From: Polychytrium aggregatum
Lineage: Eukaryota; Chytridiomycota; Chytridiomycetes; Polychytriales
Direction: 5' to 3'
Assembly (NCBI RefSeq): GCF_025602895.1
Contig: NW_026516205.1
Location: 1,353,695 to 1,417,694, forward strand
Length of the DNA: 64,000 nt
Notes under the pieces: model-generated
The model's database searches: none
Told to the model about the DNA's origin: nothing
The model's input: the letters and a program-made list of their open reading frames with translations, nothing else
Position numbers and translations under genes: made by a program
In this document: one piece after another, positions 55,501 to 64,000 of the stretch
Position numbering within the stretch: position 1 is the first letter of the stretch
Layout of the letters: each line of letters opens with the position of its first letter

Positions 55501-57611
55501 AGCGACACAGTCCATATGCGATCGTGGTCAGCAGGATGCGGGGGTTGTTCTTGCGGGTGTCGTTGTACTTGAGGAACAGCGATGTCGCCAGCTGGTCCCG
55601 GCCAAGCAGGATGTTGGCGATCTGGGCAGCAGCGACGGACTTGCCGACACCGGCGACGGCATTGACCCACAGGACCAGGTCGGCGTTGTCGTCGTCGTCG
55701 ACCCAGGCAGTGACATGGTCAAACAGCCACTGGCGGGTTCCCTCGACATACAGATCCTCGAGCGCCTTCCTGTCGGGGTCAAAGTCGATGGGATCGAGCA
55801 GGACGCGGAGCTGCGAGTCTTCGTCGGCAGCGAGGACGATGGGTCGGCTCTGGTGGTAGAGGATGCCCTCGGCGATGGCCCTCTCGGTCTTGGCCACAAG
55901 CACTCGGATGTACGGAGAGAGCCTGAGTTTGGTGGCGGGGGATGGACGAGTGCGAAAGGGAATGGAGTCAGTTGGATGTGGTCAGATGGATGTGCAGCAA
56001 GGTGATGCGATGTACATGGTGTCGTGTGGTGTTGTGAGAGGAGTCTGATGCAGCATGGTGCGCATGGCATTGATGGTGTGCATGACATGGATGGTGTGCA
56101 TGGCGTGCAGGATGTTGCGATCACGCATGACAGCAATGCAGCAGAAATGGCTTGCCATCGATGGGCTGACAGCAGCCACCCACCTCATCACCGCCGTCCC
56201 ATCGGCTGCATTGAACTGCTGGAGAGCCAGGACATCTCGGATGGTCTGGCGGATCGATACGGGCTTGCCGTCGACGAGGGGACTCAGATCGTGGCAGGGC
56301 GGCTCGTCGGGAAAGTCGTCGGGGTTGGGGAAGTACTTGGAAGCATAGGTCTGGTTGTTGATGATGCGGGTCGACCACATGTAGACGGGCTGGACGGTCA
56401 CCGGGCGGCCGGTGGTGGCCGACTCTCGCATCCGACGCAGGGCATGCTGGACCTGAGTGTGAGTGTGAGTGTGAGTGTGAGTGTGAGTGTGAGTGTGAGT
56501 GTGAGTGTGAGTGTGAGTGTGAGTGTGAGTGTGAGTGTGAGTGTGAGTGTGAGTGTGAGTGTGAGTGTGAGTGTGAGTGTGAGTGTGAGTGTGAGTGTGA
56601 GTGTGAGTGTGAGTGTGGGGACTATTGAGTGCAAGTGCATCGACATGGATGGCTTGGCCAACCGCTCGCTTGCTCACCTCCAGGAACTGGTTGTCTGGCT
56701 TGAGGTGTGCCTCGCGGGTGCGGCTCAGTCCCCGCTCCGACAGAACCAGCACAATGACCTGCGAGTTGACCAGGCCGTTGATGAAGCCCGTCTCCCAGTT
56801 CATGGCATCGACGAGACACAGCTGGTCGAGGTACGGACACAGGTTCTTGTCGTATTGGCTGGACGACTTGAGGGCGGCGTAGAGCTTGATTGCGGGCATC
56901 TCGTCGCTGAAGACTCGATAGCTGGACAAAGAGGCGATGGTCAGTGGGCACTCTGGATGTCGGTGTTGCCAGTGCAGACATGGACATGGATTGATGATCG
57001 ACCGGCTGGAGTGCAGACACCCCACACTGCACCACAGACATCGCCGCACCTGATGAACACCTCGTGGTCCCTGTTGCCCAGCTGGCACTTCCATCCCCTG
57101 GTCAGCGGAGGCGGTCTGTATCGGACCACAGGGAGAACAGCGCTCTCGCTGCCATCGGGTGTCTTGGATGGTGGTGGCTCGCTCTTGTGGACGACAACAG
57201 GCGACTCGGTGTTCTGGCGCTGGGCTCGCTGGATCTTCTTGATGGCGCCGAGCTTGAGCCCGATCTGCTTCATCTCTGGCTCGGTCAGAGAGAGGACCTG
57301 GACAGGCAGCCGTTGTTCAGCAACAATGTCTGGATGGCCAGGGGCATCGACGGCCGCAGTGTCGGCGACATTCCATCGCCAGCACGGACATCGCCAACCA
57401 TCGAGTGCATCATGCCATCGGCGACAGAGTCAAGCAACCCACCAGGTCGGTGCTGTCGATCTCGTGGTCGACCAGGAGGGTCTTGTTCCTGGCGAGATCG
57501 TGCTTGTCCAGGAAGGCATCAAAGTCTGGCACAAGGGTCAGCAGCAGACATTGCCATCGCCAACCATCGGTGATGCATCATCAACAGAGTCTCACCTGTG
57601 GCTGCAGACAT
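52597..57611 (-). CDS. SAM - TIR - NACHT - WD40 STAND (NLR-type) receptor, one apparent frameshift
   Basis: Six exons join with agreeing phases: 57596-57611, 57443-57525, 57050-57297, 56678-56921, 56184-56452 and 55922-52597. Exons 1-3 give a SAM domain (MSAATDFDAFLDKHDLARNK, then LSLTEPEMKQIGLKLGAIKK). The exon 3/4 splice makes HEVFISYRVFSDEMPAIKLY, the TIR opening strand. CLVDAMNWETGFINGL, VIVLVLSERGLS and FLE|VQHALRRM follow, where the intron cuts just after the putative catalytic Glu. The NACHT part has Walker A WVNAVAGVGKSVAAAQ (about residue 380), Walker B VVVMVDGLDECHP and LLLTSRPEADI, then KFNHKSVADYLL. The C-terminus carries about nine WD40 repeats (SVAISSDGKWIVSGSWDKTI-type). A frameshift near 53950 separates NACHT from WD40. 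Total length is about 1390 residues. A role in self/non-self sensing is inferred from architecture. Confidence 0.85.
53940..53962 (-). other. Apparent frameshift at the start of the WD40 array
   Basis: On the minus strand the NACHT frame runs through CVMTLTGHSSHVNS. The next WD40 residues (AISPDGKLIVSGSWDKTIKL) lie in another frame. Compared with the other repeats (VNSVAIS), either two bases are missing or one is extra within GTGAACTCTGGCAATC. No intron is possible here. Confidence 0.8.
56453..56616. repeat. (GTGAGT)n hexanucleotide array, about 27 copies, inside an intron
   Basis: A nearly perfect 6-bp repeat fills most of the intron 56453-56677 of the SAM-TIR-NACHT-WD40 gene. On the gene strand it reads ACTCAC, and the acceptor CACTCAG is the last repeat unit with one change. 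On the opposite strand each unit equals the 5' splice-site consensus GTGAGT. Confidence 0.95.
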
Positions 57612-58327
57612 GGCACGCTGGCTGCTGGATGGGATGTGCGGACGGATCGATGAAAGAATCGATGGAAAGCTGGATGGGCTGGAGGTTGACAGATGGAGAC
57701 GAGGGAGAGGCACCGAACATTGGGCCAAGCGGAAAGGGCGTGCCAAGTGGGCGACCAAGCACCGTCCCCGTTCGGAATCGAGAACGTGACAACCCAGAGC
57801 GAGCTTGCGATGGTGGCAGTGGACGGAGAGATGCAGGGTGGCGAGGACAGGGACGGCGATACATGTGTGTATGGAGCCATAGCACCCACGATAACCATGA
57901 ATCCATGCAGCGTGGGATGGGGCGGTGGGATTGCTGAGGTGTGGGGACAGGGACCAGACATGGTGCTGTCGATGCCAGGAGACAACGACACCAAATCAAC
58001 GCAGCTCGGCGCATCGCCATGTGTGCCATGTCTTGATCCTGTCTCGTCATGATTGTTGCATCACTCATCATGGTCGTAGCATCACTCGTTCTGTCAACTC
58101 CCGCCTGTGTCGATGGCCGTCCTCGGTTTCAATCGTCGTCTCTCGTTGCATCCAACTCGTCTGCAGCGCCACCAGCTCGCTTGCCCATGATCACACCGAT
58201 GCCAGATTGATCCCTCTGGATTGGACATGCACCTCAGTGGCAGGACGCTGACCAAAGATCCCTGTGGTCCGGGCACTTCCATGCAAGATTAGGGGCGGTG
58301 ATCGCTCTGCCACCGCATCGCCTGTCT
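57612..58327. other. Divergent promoter region (NLR / secreted protein)
   Basis: No gene seen. It separates the minus-strand NLR start at 57611 from the plus-strand secreted-protein gene. Overlapping frames on both strands lack domains. Confidence 0.55.
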
Positions 58328-58335
58328 GATATAAA
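58328..58335 (+). promoter_or_regulatory. TATA box of the secreted cysteine-rich protein gene
   Basis: GATATAAA lies about 130 bp upstream of the ATG at 58462, with a CT/CA-rich leader between. Confidence 0.6.
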
Positions 58336-58461
58336 CCTGGCATCAATTCCCCACCACCACACCTCATAGCCAAACCCGCTCAAACACCGCTCCAGCCTCC
58401 ATTCGGCCGCCCACATACCACTTTCTGATTCCCTCGTTTTGCGCACATCTCCATCGTCACC

Positions 58462-59113
58462 ATGAAGTTCATCATGCTCATCTGCGTCTCGGCCGCTGCC
58501 TTCCTCGCTGTTGCTCGCGCTGCCCCCTTCTTTGATCTTTCCCAGCTTGATTCGCACGGCTCCAGCTGTGCCTGGCCTGGCCACTGCGAGGTGCCTCGTG
58601 CAACAACTACAACGACTGCTCTGGTGAGCTGATTTGCTCCAAGGGCAAGTGTGCCAAGAAGGATGGCTACTGCTCCTGGAAGGGCCACTGCGAGGGTGCT
58701 TCTTGCAGCAGCGAGCACGACTGCTCCGACGATCTCGTCTGCACCAAGGACAAGTGCGCCAAGCCTTCCTGGAAGTCCTCTGCTGCCGTCGAGGGCTCGA
58801 CCTCTGACGATAGCTGCGAGAGCGGCTTCTGTAAGTATCACCGAAGGTTGGCCGAGCCACATCCCTTTCTGGCTTGTATATTCGGCTGCTTCTCTGACCC
58901 AGCTTGCTCACCGATATCTTCATCCGACCTGTCTCAGCCGTCTCCACCTATACCGAGTGTACCTACCTCCGTGCTGAGCTCAAGAAGCTGTTCTGCCAGG
59001 ATGGTGGCTCCGATCATGCCGTCGCCTGCATGAACGCCGTCGACCACTCCGCCCACCAGTGTGTCAAGGCCGTCGACGACCACAAGACCTTCTGCTTTCC
59101 CCGGCACTATTAG
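58462..59113 (+). CDS. Small secreted cysteine-rich protein (frame interrupted by one base)
   Basis: The ATG at 58462 gives a clear signal peptide (MKFIMLICVSAAAFLAVARA). The mature region has two tandem cysteine-rich modules of pattern C-x5-C-x-G-x2-C-x5-C-x5-C-x4-C, for example YCSWKGHCEGASCSSEHDCS followed by DDLVCTKDKCAK. The first module reads in frame only up to SSCAWPGHCE. There the DNA has GAGGTGCC where the second module has GAGGGTGC, so one G appears to be missing near 58591 and the frame shifts. A GT-AG intron follows TGCGAGAGCGGCTTCT (near 58832) and rejoins at about 58934. The last exon is SVSTYTECTYLRAELKKLFC, then HQCVKAVDDHKTFCF and a TAG stop at 59111-59113. It looks like an extracellular effector- or adhesin-like protein, but no family is recognised. 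Confidence 0.65.
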
Positions 59114-59719
59114 GCACTCCGGCACGAGACTGGGCTGAGCTTTCCCGACTCTGTTTGGTTGCGGCCGGCTTCTTCGCCCTCCCCCATTTTTGTACATTAG
59201 TCTCGTTGCACTCAGCCGCAGCGGCCTGTCCACAGCAAGTGGCAAGTTGCTGCTGGCGGCGTCCCTGGCTCGTTGGACTAGTCCACCATCAGCCAAGAGC
59301 CATGAGGGTTCTGAAACGCATGGCACTCCATGCGCTTGAAGACTTTGGGGAGGGTGGTAGGACATGGCGCGGACAGGCATCGCCCTTGGAGGAGACTCTG
59401 TTGTTATATCTACACTTTGAATGACTCAGTCAGCAGGGAGTGAGTCGCTGGTAGGTGTGTGGTTAACTGTCGATTTCTGGCTCTCGAGATTCTCGAAAAT
59501 CCAGATTGTTAATGCGATTATACACTCAAACTCCGAAAAACCTCACCATCTGTGATCAGAACTGGATATCTCCTTTCATATCGAGAAACTTCATGGCGCT
59601 TACATCAACGCTGGTTACATTGGCCGAGGACCAGGGCGATCGTTCTTGGTGATAGACTATGTATGAGCTGAAAGTCCCGGTCAGGAATGTCCTTTTTTTG
59701 TTTACGATAGATGTATATT
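59114..59719. other. Spacer, no gene seen
   Basis: About 600 bp between the secreted-protein gene and the retroelement remnant. It is AT-richer, especially at 59460-59720. No recognisable feature. Confidence 0.5.
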
Positions 59720-62504
59720 CAAGATTATTCAACCGGCCATGAGCACCATGCGGTACCTAGCAGTGGGCGTTCAAGCAAGCTCACACCCCTGTTGCGGCTC
59801 TTACCGACTCTCCAGCCTACACGGCGGACCATGCGGGTACACACTTCCTCCAAGAGGTCCCACAGGGACTCGCATGTCTCCAGGTCCCGCTCGGGGATCC
59901 TTTCTCTCTGGCCATGGGAGATCCTCTCAGGGATCTCCTCAAAGCCAATTGTTCGTTGGGCTCGCTGTCGTGGCCTAGTGCCTCTCAGCGTCCCAGTCAC
60001 TCCATCTGCCTGGCATTCTGCTTGGTGCGAAGAGAGGGTTGTCTCTCCTGCTGGTCGTGGGAAGTGCTATGTCCACCACTCTGTGTAGGTAATCCGCAGT
60101 TGAGGTGCAGTGCTCCGTGTGATGTTGAGAGGGCTGTGCGGAACAGCAAGTTCAGGCAGAATGTTTGTGTCCGGTGGAGCCGCTTCTGTTCGTTCTTTGG
60201 GATGGCGTCGAGGGCGAGGCCGTATTCCACCATCGGCCAGGAACGTGCGGTATGCAATCGTCAGTGTCTTGGCCGTGAGGTTCCCAAGGGTCAGGCCCAT
60301 CTTGGTCATGTTGGATGCTGCTTCTCTTGTCCTGGTCACCATTCGGTCCTGGCAGATTGTCGATGAAGGCGCTGAACATGAGTGGGCTCAGCACCGATCC
60401 CTGGATCAGTCCTTTCCGGAGCCATGCTGGCTTGGATTTTCGGCCCTTGCTGACCATTTGGATGGATACCCGGTCAAACATGGCTTTGAGGAAGCCGAGG
60501 GCGATGCCGTTCATTCTTCGCTGCTTGAGCTTGGTCCAAAGTCGCTCGCGCCATACTGTGTCATAGGCGGCTTTGATGTCGAGGAAGATCAGAGAGTACT
60601 CCTCACCGTTCATCTTGTGGTGCTTGATCAGGGTGTCCAGGGCGACGATCTGGTCAAGGGTTCCTCGTCTGGCTCGGAATCCGCCTTGGGCGACGTCCAT
60701 GTCTCCTGCCTGTTCTGCCAGGAAGGGGAGCATGATCCTTTCCACGATCTTCCTGCAGGTCTGAGTGAGACCGATAGGGCGATAGGGCGATACATGGCCG
60801 GGTCCAGGGTCGATCCCTTCTGCTTGTACACTGGGTGGATCAGCACGCTGTTCCATTCGCTTGGCACCACACTGGCCTTGAGCGCCGCCATGATGATCAG
60901 GCGGAGCCACTCGGCTATCACTGGTGCGGCTGGTATGAGCATTTCGCTCTTGATCTTGTCGGACCCCGTTGCCTTGCGGCGTGGTGCCTTCTCGATGGTC
61001 TCTTGGATGTGCTCCAGCGATACTTCTGGGAGCCGGTTGTCGGGCGGCAGGAGGGTCGCCTCCGTGCTCAGGGGTGGCGGGGTTATACTTCTGTCGTACT
61101 CTGTCCCGCTGTCCTGCGAGGCAGAGGATACCTTGCCAAAGTGCACCACGAGTTTCTCGAGAGTCGGATCCGAGTTGTCAAAGAGATGTGATCCCTCTCT
61201 CTCCTTCCTCGTGCGCATCGCTCCGATGGTCTTGGTCATCTCGGAGCACTTCTGGGTGTCCATGGTGGCCATGGATTCCTTCCATGACCGTATGCCGTTC
61301 TTGCGCTTGAGCTGGGTGATGGCCTTTCTCGTGGACCGAAGCTGACGACGCAGGTCGTCCAACTCTTCCGTGTCGTACTCTGGGGTCTGCTTGATCATCT
61401 TGTTCAGGCATCGCCGTTCTCGTTCCAGGCGTCGGATTTCGGGCCCCTGTGTGCCCTCGATCCGACCAGGGCTGATGCTGGATGGCCCCTTGGTAGGTTT
61501 CTGTTGTTCTGCGCTTTGGCGACCATCGCTGGCAGTGTGCCAGTCGGCAGGGTGCGGTTCATTATCTGGTGTGCTCTCACCCTGATGATCCCGCGGATAT
61601 CGAGATCAAGTAAGGACATGCCACTTTTCATATCGCGGAGCTTGTCGCCATCGAACGACAAACAATCCTTTGAGCACGGCCTCGATGATATGGAGCAGCA
61701 TGGTCTTGCCGTCCTGGGTGTCAACCACAAGGAACATGATCGTTTCCCCGTTGAGTTCGGCGGTCAGTGCCGCATGGTTGTATCGGACCTCGAGCGTCGT
61801 CGTGAACATGTCCTCTGCCGAGGCCATGCGCCGTGTGCCATCCAGGAGATTGATGAGAGTGCCATCACTGAACACAACGCTGCCCGCCGATGTGTCCAGG
61901 GTGCCCACAAAGGCCTTGTATCCTTGGCGAAGACGGTCTTGAACGACGAGTGGTGGTTGGCGAGTCCGCTACCGTCCTTGGTGATCAAGTCACAGTGGAT
62001 CTTGTCGATCTGGGCAGCAGTGATTGCTGTGTGGGATCGCATCGATTTGGGCCTGGTAGTAGTGCTTGGCGGCGTTGAGTGCCTTGGGGAATGCCAGGTT
62101 TTCGTCTCGAAGGAGACGGTCAAGGATGTTCGAGAGTGGTAGCTCCTTCAACATCGGGAACTCGAACTGGTAGCCCATGGTGGCATCGGCTTTGTCGGTA
62201 AACTGGGCAAGGTCATGGGCACTGGCATTGAGGTGGGCATCAATGCAGAAGAGGTCGTTCGTGAGGACGCTCGTATCCTGGCAGAAGATGTGGATCGAGA
62301 GGGAGTGGTACTTGTCACTCTTGGACCCAAAGAGTCCTCTCTCAGTCGCCAGGCTGCACTGCAGTGGACTGGTTTCATCCTTGCATAGTCATACCACATA
62401 CGCTGGTGTGCTCCAGTGTCCCTGGGTCGGATCGAGGGTGGACCAGAAAGCTGCAGTGGCCATTTTCTTCTTTTGGCAGCTAGAGAGGCGGACCTCTGCC
62501 CGTT
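59720..62504 (-). mobile_element. Degenerate non-LTR retrotransposon (LINE-type) remnant
   Basis: On the minus strand, pieces of a LINE ORF2 appear in order but in changing frames. Upstream fragments (61600-62500) are probably from the endonuclease part, including LFCIDAHLNASAHDLAQF-like and FLVVDTQDG text. Next come a linker (EELDDLRRQLRSTRKAITQL) and the reverse-transcriptase domain: APRRKATGSDKIKSEMLIPA, SVLIHPVYKQKGSTLDPAMY then RPIALS, a shift near 60790, GGFRARRGTLDQIVALDTLI, LIFLDIKAAYDTVWRERLW (motif A aspartate) and GLIQGSVLSPLMFSAFIDNL (motif B). The YADD motif C is absent: after IDNLP the sequence jumps to text corresponding to RMVTRTREAASNMTKMGL. Post-RT fragments continue to about 59720. 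Several frameshifts and the missing YADD make it inactive. The 5' and 3' ends are approximate, and I see no target-site duplication. Confidence 0.8.
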
Positions 62505-62860
62505 TGGATCCAGGCCATTCGTCGCCTTTGCCATCCTATTGTCGGTCCATCGATGCTGATCAGGGCACGCTGCCTGGTGTCGGATCGAGGGAGGATGGTC
62601 TTGGTGCCGGGGAAGGCTGGTGGCTTGCTGCCTGCTTTCTCTGGTATCCTGTGGCGAGGGATGTCTGGGTCGTGCTAACTCTTTCCACTATCTTTGGTTA
62701 TAGAATGAGTATCGATTGTGAATGTCGAGTTGTCGTTGTCGGGTCATCGGATGTTTCCTCTCGGTCGATCAACATCAGCGATTCTTATGGGACAGCACTA
62801 TTTGCATATTGGATGTATTGAATGTATTGAATGTCAAATACAACATCACTCGGCCATTGC
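62505..62860. repeat. Segmental duplicate, copy B (3' flank of Sel1 gene 2)
   Basis: Diverged second copy of 48800-49135, differing by scattered substitutions and small indels, including an extra TGTATTGAA unit near 62817. It again lies directly downstream of a minus-strand Sel1-repeat gene. The retroelement remnant abuts its outer end. Confidence 0.9.
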
Positions 62861-63004
62861 CGCTCAATCGGAACCACTCTGCAAGTCCACTCTTTGGCAT
62901 CGTGGTGGTTGGGGTGGGTGTTGGCGGCGCGGTTTGCTTGGCTGCTTGCTTGTTCAGTGTTGCGACTTGTTTGTTTGGGAGTGGGACTCGGGAGGCACTC
63001 GGGA

Positions 63005-64000
63005 TCAGGGCCACTTGCCGAGTGCCTTGAGGTTGTCGATGGCATCTTGCCATCCCTGGTCGGCGGATTTGCGATACCAGAAGACGGCGGTGTCGATGTC
63101 CCGGGGGACACCACGGCCATATTGGTAGCAATAGCCGAGCCAAAACTGACCGTATCGATTGCCCTGTTCGGCCGACTTGAGGAACCACTCGACTGCCTTG
63201 CGTTCGTCCCCGGTAACTCCGTATCCGTAGTAGTAGCAATTACCAACCCTCCACTGCCCATAAGAATTGCCTTGGCTGGCCGACTTGAAGAGCCACTCGA
63301 GTGCCTTCTCGTAGTTCCTCGATACTCCCCTGCCAAAGCAGTAGCAAATTCCGATCCACAACTGACTGTCACTGTGGCCTTCGTTGGCGAGCTGCTCGAA
63401 TATGCCGATTGCCTTCTTCTTGTCCTCGGTGGTTCCGAATCCATGGAACACACACACAGCCATCAAATGCCTGCAGAGCCAGTCACGGTCCGATCCCAGC
63501 TGGCAAACCTGGAAGAACTTGCAGGCTGCGGGTGAGTTGGATGAGATCGAACTCCAATATGCCAGACACTCGGATTCCCCAAGGCCGAACTCATCCGATT
63601 GGTTATCTCGGATGATCCTGACGCCTTCCTGCTTGTCCTGCGTGATACCCCGGCCGAGGTAGTGCATCCAACCGACCATGTGGGTGGCGATGGATTTGAT
63701 GACTGGGTCGGTGGATTGGGTGCTGACTTCATGCCAGTAGTTGAAGGCAGTTTCATCGCTCTGTTCGACACCATGGCCGATGAACGAGAACCATCCTCGG
63801 AGGAACACGATGTGGAGTCGACCGTCTTCGCTGCCTTGATCTGCGGCCTTGGAATACCACTCGATGGCCGTGTCGTAGCTTTGTTCGACACCTTCGCCGC
63901 TCTCGTAGCATCGACCAAGAGCGACCTGAGCCCGAGGAATTCCACGATCTGCAGGACCACGGTATAGCTCCGCGGCCTTGGTGTGATCTTTGTCGACTTC
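63005..64000 (-). CDS. Sel1-like-repeat protein 2 (partial, runs off the window)
   Basis: The minus-strand frame is open from the stop at 63005 to the window edge, so its start is outside. Visible repeats include VALGRCYESGEGVEQSYDTA, IEWYSKAADQGSEDGRL, AVCVFHGFGTTEDKKKAIGI, WIGICYCFGRGVSRNYEKAL and FWLGYCYQYGRGVPRDIDTA. It ends NLKALGKWP, against NDLNFLGKWP in copy 1. Order and spacing of repeats match the gene at 49281-50861 throughout, so the two are paralogues from a duplication that included the 3' flank. No disabling change is seen in the visible part. Confidence 0.87.
   Translation of the reverse strand, partial: EVDKDHTKAAELYRGPADRGIPRAQVALGRCYESGEGVEQSYDTAIEWYSKAADQGSEDGRLHIVFLRGWFSFIGHGVEQSDETAFNYWHEVSTQSTDPVIKSIATHMVGWMHYLGRGITQDKQEGVRIIRDNQSDEFGLGESECLAYWSSISSNSPAACKFFQVCQLGSDRDWLCRHLMAVCVFHGFGTTEDKKKAIGIFEQLANEGHSDSQLWIGICYCFGRGVSRNYEKALEWLFKSASQGNSYGQWRVGNCYYYGYGVTGDERKAVEWFLKSAEQGNRYGQFWLGYCYQYGRGVPRDIDTAVFWYRKSADQGWQDAIDNLKALGKWP

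Noticed and set aside
53783-56005. 740-residue open frame antisense to the NACHT exon
   Set aside because: A shadow of the NACHT coding strand, which has Walker A and B motifs and consistent splicing.
56024-57937. 637-residue plus-strand frame with a Ser-Val run
   Set aside because: Produced by the GTGAGT array. The minus strand encodes SAM-TIR exons with in-phase introns.

Overview
This is eukaryotic nuclear DNA, most likely from an early-diverging zoosporic (chytrid-type) fungus. Genes carry many short GT-AG introns (UDP-glucose dehydrogenase has 8 exons) and the sequence is GC-rich. Several products have clear fungal or opisthokont counterparts: a Tul1/Dsc1-type RING ligase, a PHO80-type cyclin, MCM8 and a SAM-domain kinesin-13. 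There are also two broken copies of the RNA-guided nuclease family Fanzor. I do not assign a species.

Region A (about 1-43.3 kb) is mostly housekeeping. In order: a Tul1/Dsc1-like membrane E3 ligase (+), a peroxisomal 2,4-dienoyl-CoA reductase (+), an Erv14/cornichon cargo receptor (-), a PHO13/PGP-type phosphatase (-), an unrecognised polytopic membrane protein (-), an unrecognised basic 796-residue protein (+), UDP-glucose 6-dehydrogenase (+), uroporphyrinogen decarboxylase (-), a leucine-rich-repeat protein (-), a Fanzor C-terminal scrap (-), a PHO80-like cyclin with a very long tail (-), a SAM-kinesin-13 (+), MCM8 (+), and a divergent H2B/H2A pair. I found no frameshift in the genes I could follow end to end here. 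Introns and spacers carry many 6-23 bp tandem repeats.

Region B (about 44-64 kb) has a different character. It holds two large STAND/NLR-type receptors with TIR domains. One is TIR-NB-ARC-18xTPR (+). The other is SAM-TIR-NACHT-WD40 (-), assembled here from six exons whose splice phases all agree. Around them lie two Sel1-repeat genes that are diverged duplicates sharing their 3' flank, a decayed Fanzor gene, a small secreted cysteine-rich protein and a decayed non-LTR retrotransposon. Both NLR genes and the secreted-protein gene each carry one apparent coding indel. This looks like a birth-and-death accessory compartment of repeat-domain receptors mixed with mobile-element debris.

The most notable biology is the pair of fungal TIR-NLRs. 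They share a similar putative catalytic-glutamate helix, and in one of them an intron filled with about 27 copies of a hexanucleotide interrupts the gene immediately after that glutamate codon. The two Fanzor remnants come second.
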